Shown: positions 15,588 through 25,600 of the stretch, one piece after another
How the letters are laid out: each line of letters starts with the position of its first letter
Numbering within the stretch: the stretch's first letter is position 1
Origin: Acetatifactor sp.
Lineage (GTDB): Bacteria; Bacillota; Clostridia; Lachnospirales; Lachnospiraceae
Length of the DNA: 39,193 nucleotides
Reading direction: 5' to 3'
Assembly (NCBI GenBank): GCA_022511385.1
Contig: JAFLRN010000021.1
Location: forward strand, 1-39,193
Made by a program: the position numbers and the translations under genes
Notes under the pieces: model-generated
Database searches by the model: none
Seen by the model: the letters and a program-made list of their open reading frames with translations, nothing else
Told to the model about the DNA's origin: nothing

Positions 15588-16271
15588 ATGAAAACACAGA
15601 AGCTGAAACAAGAAAACGGTTACAATAAGACGGTGATGTATTGGTTCGACTGTTCCAGGGATATCACCGTGGAAGAAAAACAAGTCAATGGTACGTCGGA
15701 TAGAGCTATTCTGCATTATACGGTAAGGGACGGGGACAAGGCTTATTTCAGCAAGGAATATGTACCTGTTGGAACGCCAAAGGAAGGGACAAAAAAGCCA
15801 GATATCACCGCGATTATGGAAAGCAGTGCTGAAAGAAAAGTCAAATGGTATATTTATGATATGAAGGATACAATTAATCATGCAAAAACGGCGATGAAGC
15901 TTTGCAATCAGTGGCACAGTGGGATAGAGCATATTGAAGGGCAGTATCTAAATGGCTTGGACGGATATAGTATAGAAAATTCATTGGGAGTAATATCCAG
16001 ATATTGGGACAGGGATAGGCTTCAAAAAGAGAAGGATGCCTGTGTGGAGAAAATCAAACAGGCAGGCAGGAATGGTTTGCTTACAGCCAGGAAGAGCAGG
16101 ACGAAGCTGAACGAATATAGACAGAGGGCTAAGGCCGTTCAATTTATTCTGGATGGGGTTTTTATTGATGAAGAGATTTCAGGAAGAAGGATGTCCTATA
16201 ATATCCATCACATATGTATGACCACGACCGATAAAATTACATATACAGCTGAAATGGATATAAAATTCTGA
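15588..16271 (+). CDS. Unknown protein, possible PD-(D/E)XK-type nuclease core
   Basis: 227 residues from ATG 15588, 4 nt after the ATPase stop; an in-frame ATG at 15516 would overlap the ATPase by 68 nt and is less likely. I do not recognise the family. A basic, beta-rich N-terminal half contains KKPDITAIMES and, ~17 residues later, KWYIYDMKDT. Spacing and hydrophobic pattern are like the PD...(D/E)xK core of restriction-type nucleases (D in PDI, then DMK). The C-terminal half is helical and rich in Arg/Lys. If the reading is right, the ATPase upstream would be its motor or switch. The nuclease idea is inference from one motif pair. Confidence 0.75.
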   Translation: MKTQKLKQENGYNKTVMYWFDCSRDITVEEKQVNGTSDRAILHYTVRDGDKAYFSKEYVPVGTPKEGTKKPDITAIMESSAERKVKWYIYDMKDTINHAKTAMKLCNQWHSGIEHIEGQYLNGLDGYSIENSLGVISRYWDRDRLQKEKDACVEKIKQAGRNGLLTARKSRTKLNEYRQRAKAVQFILDGVFIDEEISGRRMSYNIHHICMTTTDKITYTAEMDIKF

Positions 16272-16292
16272 CGGACAGCGGGAGGGTATGCT

Positions 16293-18182
16293 GTGTTTGA
16301 AAATCCTATATTGGAAGCATGGTTTAAGGAGTATAGCAAAGAGAATGAGCTGGAGGGCAATAGCAGTCTCGACAATGAAAGAAGGTATATTGATTATATC
16401 TATTTTTCACAATTTCAGCCAGATAGGTTAGACAGGGATTTTGACCTGTTAAATCAAATATGTGAAGAAGTGCCTGAAGGAATGGGGGTGATTGGAATCG
16501 CTATCACCATGAATGGGCAGCTGCTTTCTACAAGGACGGATATTGACGATATTCTGCAGAAGGATGGCAAGGGTAAGTTTGAGGTATATATTTTAGCCTA
16601 TAAGGAGGAACTTTCCGCTGATGATCTCATAAGCGAGGTTTATAATAAAAGATGGGACGGATATAATTATTCGGAGATAATAGGCTACATTCGATCACAG
16701 AAAATTGTTGTCAGATGGGAGGATCTTCCCAGCATAAATATTGTTTTTGTGGCGAAAGAAAAAGCAGAGACTCAAAGCATAAAAAGAAAAGAGTATACCA
16801 TAAGCATTCAGCAGATTAATGGAGAGAAGCTATATGCGATTGCCAAAGCTAACAGAAAAGAGTACCAGGCGACTCTTGAGTATAAGGATTCTATTGTATT
16901 TGAAAAATTAGAGGGTGTGGGGCAGGTGTATGTCGTGCTTTGCAGCGCTGACAGCTTGGTTAGGATTATAACAAACGATGATGGATTGATCCGAGCGAAC
17001 ATATTTGATGACAATGTCAGGGATTATCAGGGAGATACGGATGTAAATCAGGAGATGGAAGCGACTTTATCGACAAGTCCTATGAATTTTGTCCTATTTA
17101 ACAATGGGATTACGGTTGTATGTGATAAACTTGAACCAGAGAGCAAGGAGTTGATCATCAAAAATCCTCAGATTGTAAACGGCTGCCAAACCTGCAATTC
17201 GCTTTATAAGGTATGGAGGAGGGGAAATGACTTATCCCAGGTACAGGTGATTGTGAAGGTTATTGGAGCCACCGAATCGGAAGTGACCCAGGGAATCGTC
17301 AAGGGCACGAACAGGCAGAATATTGTCTATGAGGAGGCTTTTGAAACCATCCGGGAGTACCACAAGGAACTGGAGGATTTTTTTAATAGTATGCAGACGG
17401 AGGGCTTTTATAAAGTATATTATGAGAGGCGTTCCAAACAATATGCAAGAGACAACACGGTAAAACCGTATCAGAAGATCAGTTTCAGGGTGCTGATCCA
17501 AAGTATGGTGGCTATGTACATGAACCATGTTGAGAATTCGCACCGGCATGAATCAAAACTCATCAGTGATTTTAAGGATAAACTTTTTGTGGAGGGGCAA
17601 TCTTATTATCCATATTACGTGGCGGCACTTATGGCATCAAATCTTGAGTGCATTATGAAGCAGGAACACAGTCTTAAAGATATGAAGCCATACAAGATGC
17701 ACCTGCTGTTCTTGATTCAGGAATTGAGCATGGGGCCGTCGCCGGATATAGACGATAAAGAAAGAATAGAGGAGTATTGCAAAAAACTGTTGAAGCTGCT
17801 TAGCGGGACAAAATATAAGACAATGGTTTTGCGGGCAGCCAGCAGATTTCGACAAATAATGGGTCAATGGGTTGCCGCAAAGGGGGCCAACTATAGGTAC
17901 TATGTAAAGGATAATCCAGAATTTAAAGATTTCATGTTAAAGGAACTGAGGGGGAACATTGTTGCGGAAGCGAACTCCAGTGTATATACTGGAAAGGTCA
18001 TGACCGTTTCCACGGACAAGCATGGTAATTTGTTTGGGTTTATTGCGCACAAGCCGGAAAACGTATATTTCAACGAGCTGGATAACCCGGATATGAATAT
18101 TTCTTATGAGGGGAAAACTGTATCATTCCGGCTGACGGGAAAAGCCGGAAAAATCAGGGGAATTAATGTCAAGATTTTGTGA
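16293..18182 (+). CDS. AIPR-family abortive-infection protein with C-terminal cold-shock-like domain
   Basis: 629 residues. The start is GTG 16293 with GGAGGG 6 nt upstream; the nearby ATG 16288 is out of frame. The central region (~230-430) shows the AIPR pattern: FNNGITVVCDKL, IVNGCQTCNSLYKV, TNRQNIVYEEAFE, then a YERRSKQYARD segment. The last ~70 residues (TGKVMTVSTDKHGNLFGFI, ENVYFNELD, GKTVSFRL) fit a cold-shock/OB fold, suggesting a nucleic-acid sensor or binder. AIPR proteins are tied to phage exclusion, but their biochemical activity is poorly known. It is the third gene of cassette A, 21 nt after the second, and is followed by a terminator. Confidence 0.85.
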   Translation: MFENPILEAWFKEYSKENELEGNSSLDNERRYIDYIYFSQFQPDRLDRDFDLLNQICEEVPEGMGVIGIAITMNGQLLSTRTDIDDILQKDGKGKFEVYILAYKEELSADDLISEVYNKRWDGYNYSEIIGYIRSQKIVVRWEDLPSINIVFVAKEKAETQSIKRKEYTISIQQINGEKLYAIAKANRKEYQATLEYKDSIVFEKLEGVGQVYVVLCSADSLVRIITNDDGLIRANIFDDNVRDYQGDTDVNQEMEATLSTSPMNFVLFNNGITVVCDKLEPESKELIIKNPQIVNGCQTCNSLYKVWRRGNDLSQVQVIVKVIGATESEVTQGIVKGTNRQNIVYEEAFETIREYHKELEDFFNSMQTEGFYKVYYERRSKQYARDNTVKPYQKISFRVLIQSMVAMYMNHVENSHRHESKLISDFKDKLFVEGQSYYPYYVAALMASNLECIMKQEHSLKDMKPYKMHLLFLIQELSMGPSPDIDDKERIEEYCKKLLKLLSGTKYKTMVLRAASRFRQIMGQWVAAKGANYRYYVKDNPEFKDFMLKELRGNIVAEANSSVYTGKVMTVSTDKHGNLFGFIAHKPENVYFNELDNPDMNISYEGKTVSFRLTGKAGKIRGINVKIL

Positions 18183-18442
18183 TCAGCGAAAACTGTGGCC
18201 GTGAAGCCAATGTCGGCAGTTAATATGTATCGTCTATCTCGGTATTTAGAATTTAATCAGCGTTCCTATAAGGAGATTATCGATGTGGCAAATAGAATTA
18301 GTCTAGTGCGGTGTCGGGGTATTTATAAGGATGTTTCCTTTATTAGGAGCATCCTTCTTTTTTATATATGATAGTGTATATTATAACTAAAATGATGACG
18401 ATACATGGCAGATATCATTGTGTAGATTTGAAGAGATAGAAA
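18183..18442. other. Gap between cassettes A and B
   Basis: 260 nt. It holds a terminator (listed separately) and a 53-codon frame from ATG 18210 to TGA 18371 (SAVNMYRLSRYLEFNQRSY...) that runs through the terminator and lacks a ribosome site; I treat it as a remnant at most. No clear promoter for cassette B is seen, though AT-rich sequence such as TATTAT near 18375-18380 could serve. Confidence 0.5.
18327..18363 (+). terminator. Rho-independent terminator of cassette A
   Basis: AAGGATG pairs with CATCCTT, with inner CCT/AGG pairing, followed by CTTTTTTT. It lies ~145 nt after the AIPR gene stop. Confidence 0.75.
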
Positions 18443-19039
18443 ATGGATAAGACGATATTTTCATTTACCAACAAGAGATTTCTGCTGTCTGTTGAGCCTG
18501 CAAAGAATGATGCGCTTATCAGTAGGACGATTGCTTATCTGAGTAAACTGAATGAGATACTTGTATTTACACCCAAGGGAGCGGATATCATGAAGGTCTG
18601 AGGCGGCGGACAGAATTATGTGCATGGTGGTTCCTCTTTGCAGGAAATGGTTGTGCCGGTTCTGAAAGTTAAGACATTTAAGGGCAGGCGGGATACAGGA
18701 ACAGTGAGTGTGGAACTTTCTTCGTTTTATAACCGTATTACGGAAGCTGCTTTTAAGCTGGAGTTTATGCAGATGGAGCCTGTGACGGATACCGTGAAGC
18801 CGAGATCTTTGGAGGCATTTTTCGTGGATGGCAACTGCAATAAGATATCCTTTGATGTGCCTATTATCGCAAAGGTGCGTGATATGGATGCAAGACAGAG
18901 GCGTATCATAGAGAAGTTCACTCTAAAAAGCGGAAAGTGTACCAGAGGACATGACTATTTCCTTGTTCTTGTAGATATGGAAGATGAAAGGGAAGAGTAC
19001 CACAGGTACAAGTTTGAGATAGATATAGTGGATATGTAA
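18443..19039 (+). pseudogene. pglZ-like C-terminal remnant with an in-frame stop
   Basis: From ATG 18443 the frame reads MDKTIFSFTNKRFLLSVEP and continues to KGADIMKV, then TGA at 18599-18601, then GGGQNYVHGGSSLQEMVVP in the same frame to TAA 19039. G.GG...YVHGG.S.QE is the hallmark of the PglZ C-terminal region in BREX and related systems. The alkaline-phosphatase-like catalytic core that normally precedes it is absent. The stop codon is one transition from CGA (Arg). Translation could restart at ATG 18620, giving 139 residues, but without a visible ribosome site. The gene ends 15 nt before the helicase, so it belonged to the same operon. Confidence 0.75.
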
Positions 19040-19054
19040 CGGAGGATGAAAGAT

Positions 19055-22000
19055 ATGACGGATTCATACATCATAAGCAGGATGAATGAGTTTATGTTCC
19101 AGCTGACTGGAAGGATGGGGGGATGGCTTGCAAATAAGCTACCCCGGCTGACAGACAGATGGTGGGATGATCTTGTATTGAATAATCTCAGCACTATGCA
19201 GCGTGCGCAGGTGGAAAGTGCAGGAATCATCACGATAGAGGGGCTGGATTTATCGACGATACTTCGTATTTATGATCGCAACTGGTTCGTCATTACAAGC
19301 TCTTATTTTATCAATAATAAAGAGCGACAGCATATCCGGGATATGAAAGAGGTTCGGAATACTTGGGCGCATATCTCGGCTCAGGAGATTAGCAAGGAAA
19401 AAGTAGTCCAGGATGTGAATACCATTATAGAATTAATGTGTGCTTTTGACGCATCTTCCAATGAGGTGCGTGAGATGGAGGGCTTTATTTTTGACATAGA
19501 AGAGGATGAGGAAATCCAGAAAGAGACTCCGAAAAAAGCGGATACTCCAGCGGTAAAGGAAAACACAGGAGCAAGTGAACTTGCAGTGGGAAGTGTGATC
19601 ACACTTGTAAGTGATCCGTCGGTAGTTGGAGCCGTGATTGGCATAAGCGGAGATAAATATTCTGTTCTTATTGAGAGTGAGGTAAAGAGTTTTTACAAAG
19701 AACAGATAATGCTGAAGGAGAAAAAGAACGCTGCGGACAGGCTTTCTCTTGACCGTGTGAAGGCATCCATCACGGCGTATCAGATTAATAATCCCGGCTC
19801 TGCGAATCTGTATTCCTTAAACTCCGCCCGTATAGATTTTGTGCCGTATCAGTTCAGACCGGCGCTGAAACTTATCAAAGCGGACAGTCCAAGGCTGCTG
19901 GTTGCGGATGATGTCGGTGTTGGTAAGACCATTGAGGCGGGGCTGATCTTAAAAGAGCTGGAAGCCCGTTCAAATGTTAATTCCGTACTTATCATCTGTC
20001 CCAGACCACTTGTGGCGGAGCGTAAGTGGGAGCTGGAGATGAAGCGCTTTGACGAAGATTTCACACAAATGGATGGCAAAGCGCTAAGTGAGACTATATC
20101 CGAGACTGACAGGGACGGAGAATGGCCGGAGCGTCATCGAAAGACTATTATTCCGTATTCCCTTTTTAGCGAAGATGTCATAATGGGCAGACAATCAACA
20201 TCGGATAAGAAAAAGAAGTCGATGGGGCTTTCGGAGCTTGATCCAATGCCGAGATTTGACCTTGTGATTGTTGATGAAGCGCATAATATCCGCAATTCAA
20301 ATACATGGGCATATAAAGGTGTGGAGCTTTTTTGTCAAAATGCGGACGCGGTAGTATTTCTGACAGCAACACCGCTTCAGAACAGTAATAATGACCTATA
20401 TACGCTCTTAAACCTGCTTCGTCCAGATGTTGTCATAGATAAGGATACATTCAAGACTATGGCGGAACCGAATGCCTTTATCAATAACCTGCTGCGTATA
20501 GTTCGAAGGCAAGACGAGAACTGGCAGGAACTGGGTAAACAGGAGATTGCTCACATACTTAATACGACATGGGGACGGAATGTTGTTCAGCACAATCCGA
20601 ATTTTGAGAGCATTTACAACTTCCTTGAGAAATCAGAGGTTACAAGAGAGGAAAAGGTTGAGATCATAAACAAGATTGAAGGTCTGCACTCCTTTAACAC
20701 GATTATAAATAGAACCAGAAGAAGGGATATTGAGGACTTCTGTATCAGAAGAACTATAACTATCAATGTACCGTTTAACGGAGTGCAGCGAGAGTTGTAT
20801 GAGTCCCTGATGGAGTTTGAGGAGGCGGCGCTCACAAGGCTGCACGGAAGTCGCAGTGTACGCTTTATGATGTGTACCATAATGCGTCAGGCTTCCAGCT
20901 GTATTTATGGTCTGGCTCCGTTCTTGAATGACCTTGTAAAGAAGAGAATGTCACAGATTGGGGAGGATGGGGAACTGTATGAGTATGATTTTGAACTGAA
21001 TTGTGATGAAGAAAACTCTCTCTTTGAGCTTGCAGATAATATTTCGGAACTAAAGGATAAATTACCGGAAAGCGATCCGAAGTTTGATAAGTTGATAGAG
21101 GTCATAGATGGCAAGCAGCAGGAGGAAAACAATAGAGTAATCATATTCAGCTCTTTCAGACATACGCTGGCATACATACGAAAAAAACTGATAGAGAAAG
21201 GCATTCGTGTCGGACAGGTGGACGGCTCTGTTTCCGATGAGGATAGATATCGTGCAAGACAGCTTTTCCTTATGGATAGAGCAGAAAAAGACGCTTTAGA
21301 TGTGCTGTTATTCAGTGAAGTGGGCTGTGAGGGGCTGGATTACCAGTTCTGCGATACCATGATCAACTATGACCTTCCGTGGAATCCTATGCGTATTGAG
21401 CAGAGGATTGGTCGTATCGACAGGCGCGGTCAAAAAAGCGATACAGTCCGCATATATAACCTGATTACGGAAGATACGATTGATGCGACTATTTATAACA
21501 GATGCTTAAGTAAGATAGGTGTGTTTGAGGCAAGCATAGGTGATTGTTCCGAGATACTAGGCGATATTACGGATCAGATTATGAAGATTATGTTTGACCC
21601 GACAATGACCGAGGAAGAACGCCAGATGAAGATTGAGCAGATGGCGGACAATGAAGTGATGAAGGTTCAGGAACTCAATCGTTTGGAGCAGGAGGAAAAA
21701 ACCCTCTATGGCTTTGATATGGAAAGCCTGCTTGCGGATAAAGATGTGCAGGATGCAGAAAACGACTGGATATCTCCGGCAAATATACAATCACTTGTGG
21801 AATTGTTCTTAAACGATTTGCTGGGCGAGGGTGAGTATCTGCGCGGAAAGCAGGATATCAAGTCTTTGCAACTATCAGGGGAAAAGAGGCAGATGCTTTT
21901 TAAGGATCTGAAACAGCTGAAAGTGGTAAATAACAATACTGCCAGCAGGCGGTGGACGGCTTATCTGAAGTCGGACAAACAGAGAATTCCCATTACTTTT

Positions 22001-22609
22001 GACAGTGTGACGGCAAAGGATAACCGTGATGTAGCATTTTTTACGCAGATGCATCCATTTGTCATGCAGGCGGCACAATATGAAAGTAAGAGTTTTCCCT
22101 GCGAGATTGGTATTCGTGTGTCAGAGGAGGATATTCCGACAGGAGATTATGAATTCCTGATCTATGCATGGCGTTATGTTGGTCTCAGGCCGGATATCAG
22201 GCTGATGGCAATCAGTGAGAACGAGATGGTGCAGAAAAATGTATTGTCAATGCTACAGTATGCGTCCGAGTTTGACTTTAGCGGTGAGCATTATGTGGAA
22301 AAATGGGAAGAAATGGACAGCCTGCACTATAAGAGATGGCAAGAGATAAAGGGCGAGTATGTCAAAAGGGTGACAGAAGAATGTGATTACCGCATAGATC
22401 AGCTTACACAGTCCTTCCGTCAGCGGGAACTTATCCTAAAGGGAATGATAGAGTCTGCAGGTGATGAAAAGATTATTCGTATGAGAACATCACAGTTAAA
22501 TAAATTGAAAAATGATTTCGAGGATCATAAGAAAACATTAAAAGATACGATATCCCAAGCGGATATACATACGAATCTGCTGATTCGTGGAGTGTTGCAT
22601 GTAGATTAA
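19055..22609 (+). CDS. HEPN-SNF2 helicase fusion (cassette B)
   Basis: 1184 residues. ATG 19055 has GGAGG at 9 nt spacing; the ATG at 19046 abuts that site. The N-terminal ~130 residues are a Swt1-type HEPN-like domain with RNTWAH (Arg101-His106), an RX4H motif as in HEPN ribonucleases. A charged linker and an SH3/KOW-like segment (~180-225) lead to an SF2/SNF2 helicase: VADDVGVGKTIEAGL, VDEAHNIRN, TATPLQNSN, then the C-lobe with EVGCEGLDYQFCDT and QRIGRIDRRGQ, and a long helical tail. It resembles RapA/HepA-type and DISARM/BREX-associated helicases. It probably translocates on or remodels DNA, with HEPN as effector or adaptor. The GHKL gene follows 23 nt later. Confidence 0.9.
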   Translation: MTDSYIISRMNEFMFQLTGRMGGWLANKLPRLTDRWWDDLVLNNLSTMQRAQVESAGIITIEGLDLSTILRIYDRNWFVITSSYFINNKERQHIRDMKEVRNTWAHISAQEISKEKVVQDVNTIIELMCAFDASSNEVREMEGFIFDIEEDEEIQKETPKKADTPAVKENTGASELAVGSVITLVSDPSVVGAVIGISGDKYSVLIESEVKSFYKEQIMLKEKKNAADRLSLDRVKASITAYQINNPGSANLYSLNSARIDFVPYQFRPALKLIKADSPRLLVADDVGVGKTIEAGLILKELEARSNVNSVLIICPRPLVAERKWELEMKRFDEDFTQMDGKALSETISETDRDGEWPERHRKTIIPYSLFSEDVIMGRQSTSDKKKKSMGLSELDPMPRFDLVIVDEAHNIRNSNTWAYKGVELFCQNADAVVFLTATPLQNSNNDLYTLLNLLRPDVVIDKDTFKTMAEPNAFINNLLRIVRRQDENWQELGKQEIAHILNTTWGRNVVQHNPNFESIYNFLEKSEVTREEKVEIINKIEGLHSFNTIINRTRRRDIEDFCIRRTITINVPFNGVQRELYESLMEFEEAALTRLHGSRSVRFMMCTIMRQASSCIYGLAPFLNDLVKKRMSQIGEDGELYEYDFELNCDEENSLFELADNISELKDKLPESDPKFDKLIEVIDGKQQEENNRVIIFSSFRHTLAYIRKKLIEKGIRVGQVDGSVSDEDRYRARQLFLMDRAEKDALDVLLFSEVGCEGLDYQFCDTMINYDLPWNPMRIEQRIGRIDRRGQKSDTVRIYNLITEDTIDATIYNRCLSKIGVFEASIGDCSEILGDITDQIMKIMFDPTMTEEERQMKIEQMADNEVMKVQELNRLEQEEKTLYGFDMESLLADKDVQDAENDWISPANIQSLVELFLNDLLGEGEYLRGKQDIKSLQLSGEKRQMLFKDLKQLKVVNNNTASRRWTAYLKSDKQRIPITFDSVTAKDNRDVAFFTQMHPFVMQAAQYESKSFPCEIGIRVSEEDIPTGDYEFLIYAWRYVGLRPDIRLMAISENEMVQKNVLSMLQYASEFDFSGEHYVEKWEEMDSLHYKRWQEIKGEYVKRVTEECDYRIDQLTQSFRQRELILKGMIESAGDEKIIRMRTSQLNKLKNDFEDHKKTLKDTISQADIHTNLLIRGVLHVD

Positions 22610-22632
22610 GCAGTCATTGATCGGAGACGATA

Positions 22633-25600
22633 ATGGGTAAGATAGATTACGAAAGAATTTACAAGGAAAATCAGGATGATTGGAAAGCGTTGACAAGAGA
22701 GCCACAGAAATATGAAGCCCTTTTGGCAGGGCATTATTCTGACAGTAACCATTTTGTCTATGAGCTGTTGCAAAATGCTGAGGATGAGCGGGCTTCTAAA
22801 GTTGTTATCGAGTATTATGAGGATCGGCTTGTATTTTATCATAACGGTGATCCCTTTGATGAGGGCGATGTAAGAGGAGTTTCCTCTATGCTGATGGGGA
22901 CAAAGGACAAAAACGACGGGCAGACGATAGGACGCTTTGGTATGGGCTTTAAGTCCGTATTCAAGTACACCTATCAGCCGGAGATTTATTCAGATTCAGA
23001 GGCGTTTCGTATAGAAAATTATCTATTGCCAGTAGAGATTAAAGATAACTGGAATGATCGGGTGGAGCGTGAAAGAGTTGTATGTATAGCGAACGGCGGC
23101 AAGACTTTCAAGCCTTTCTGGGATGCACAGCATTTGACTAAAATTGTTATTCCGTTTGTAAAGAGAAATGACAAGGGCGAGTTAAAGCCGGTTGCCGGAA
23201 AAGATGTACTTGATAAGCTGCAAGGTCTGAATGGGGAGATTCTTTTGTTCCTTACCCACATCAGGGAACTATATTGGACGGATAAGAGTACAAACAAATA
23301 TGCTGGAATTTCGCTTCGAGAGACAATGGATGATAAAAACCTTGTTGTTTGCAGCATTGAAGGGAGCGCTTATGGCGAAAAAGAAGAGATTTCCAAATTC
23401 CTGCGATATAAAAAGATATTTAATCATCCTGAAATGACAGATGCCGAGGTTTCCGTGGCATATAAGCTCAATAGCCGCGGAGATAATATCAATGAGATGA
23501 AGAACACGGATATATGGGTGTATTTTCCGACCAGAGACAATACGGAGCTGCCTTTCTTGATACATGGCTCTTTTGAAACTGCTGTATCAAGAGAAAAGCT
23601 GATGTCTCCATCGGATTTCAATTCCGATTTGTTTGATAAATTGGGGAATCTGATTGCGGAGTCATTGCTTGATCTGAAAGAGAGGGAGCTTATCACGCAG
23701 GCATTTATCCGTAGGACATTGATACAGGCTTTCAAGGATGAGGACGAGAATGAGACAATCCCCGGATTGAGAGATAAAGTAAATGAAATGTTCTTGGCAC
23801 AGCCCTTATTGCCGGATAGGGATGGGAAGTATACTTATGTCGGTGCGCTCCATGTGCCGATTCCTTTTCGTATCGCAGAATTTACGGACAAGCCGTTGTT
23901 TAAGGGGGCATTTTCGGAGCAGCTTCGTTTTGTGGCGCTAAACAATGAGAGAGAAAGCAATTTTACGGAGTATTTTCTGTGGTTGAGAGACGATCTTGGA
24001 CTGGAACAGTATAGTTTGCTCTCTATGGCAAATGACCTCAAGAATATAGAAGTACGGCAGATAGGAAGCACCGGAGAAAAATATGATGATTTATTGAATT
24101 TCTATCATTTTTGTGCTGATTATATGGAGAATGTTTATGCAACGGGACTGAATTATTCCCGTAGCGGACCCTATGAACAGGCAATCCGTAATTGTCTGTC
24201 AAAAGCGTGGGTAGAACTCAGGCGCGCTCCGGTAATTCTTAATGCGGAGGGTACGATAGTTCCCGCATATTTGAAGGAGCAGGAAATGGTATATCTTGGT
24301 TCTTCGAGCAAGTATAAGAGCGTACTTGCGTCAGCGATTGTGAATAAATCGGTGGCAGCGGATATGCTGCCGTTACTGAGAGACGGCTTTCGGATAACAG
24401 AATTAAATAACTTCCAGTATGTGAGAGAAAAAATACTGAAGAAATATGTTGTTGGGCCGGGCGAGGATTTTTTGTATGAGACAGATGATCATACGGAGGA
24501 GTACATAGAGGATATAACGCAACTTCTCCAGCTTATTGAGGATGCAACGGGTGAAGATGAACTTGAAAAAATCCGGGAAATGGTGAAGAAGGCCTATATT
24601 ATAAAGGTTATTGGTCCCGAATATGTTGATGTGTTTTCATTGCCGAAGAATGCCTATGTAGATGTTTCAGATGAAGGTATTGACCAGACGATATATTATG
24701 CTCCGGTCGTGTTATATGGGAAACTCCATGATTTCAATGTACACCGTGTAGATGAGGCGTTTTATGACGAACATGGTATACCATTAAAGCTTCTGAAAAA
24801 GTTGGGATTGATTACCAGTCCGTTTGTGCCGGGACCTACGAAGCATGAGGGAAGGGGTCGGGACTATTGGCTCGTGCCAGGGGAGAAGCTCATTTTGTTC
24901 AAGCCAAGCGGTCAGTTTTATCCTAAAGCAACTATTGATGAGTCCTATAGTAATATCTCGTATATTGTAAGAAACAAAGAGGAAAAACTGGCAAAGCAGA
25001 AGTCGAGGGAGCTTTTGAGACTATTGCTATGTCATGCTCATTCTCTTCGAGGGATGATATACAGATATAAGGACAGTCGTGAACGGCATGTGGAAAATGC
25101 TGACCTGCTGGATCCTACATTTTCATCTATAAAGGCGAATTCATGGCTATATGGAAATGATGGAGAGCTTCATAAGATTACAGAGTTATCCAAGTTTGAT
25201 CTTTCAACAGAGATATATGGAGCGGTTAAGAATGATGATGAAGCCTATAAAATACTTGGATTTAAGATAACAGAGCAGGATAAAACGGCAAGTGCGTTTA
25301 AGCAGGTGGAGGCACTTGAACAAAGAGACAAGATGATCCTCTTAAAGCAGCTTGCGAGGGAACTGGGAAAGAGTATCAGCGACAATGTGCTCAAAGAGGA
25401 ACAGGATGAGGATGGGAACGAGAATGGTACCTTTGATCCAAATGCGTGGATAGATAGTGAGTTCCCGGTACATCGGGTTAAGAATTTTGACAGCCTGATG
25501 CAGCATGTGAGGGAGCAATTTTTCTGCGCAGATCCTATTCGTTATCGTGAAGTATGGCGTAGTATCCGTGTCAGCAAATCGCCCAAGACCGTGCGGGCTT

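Noticed and set aside
18210..18371. 53-codon open frame between the AIPR gene and the pglZ remnant
   Set aside because: It has no ribosome site, runs through a terminator hairpin and matches no family I know.
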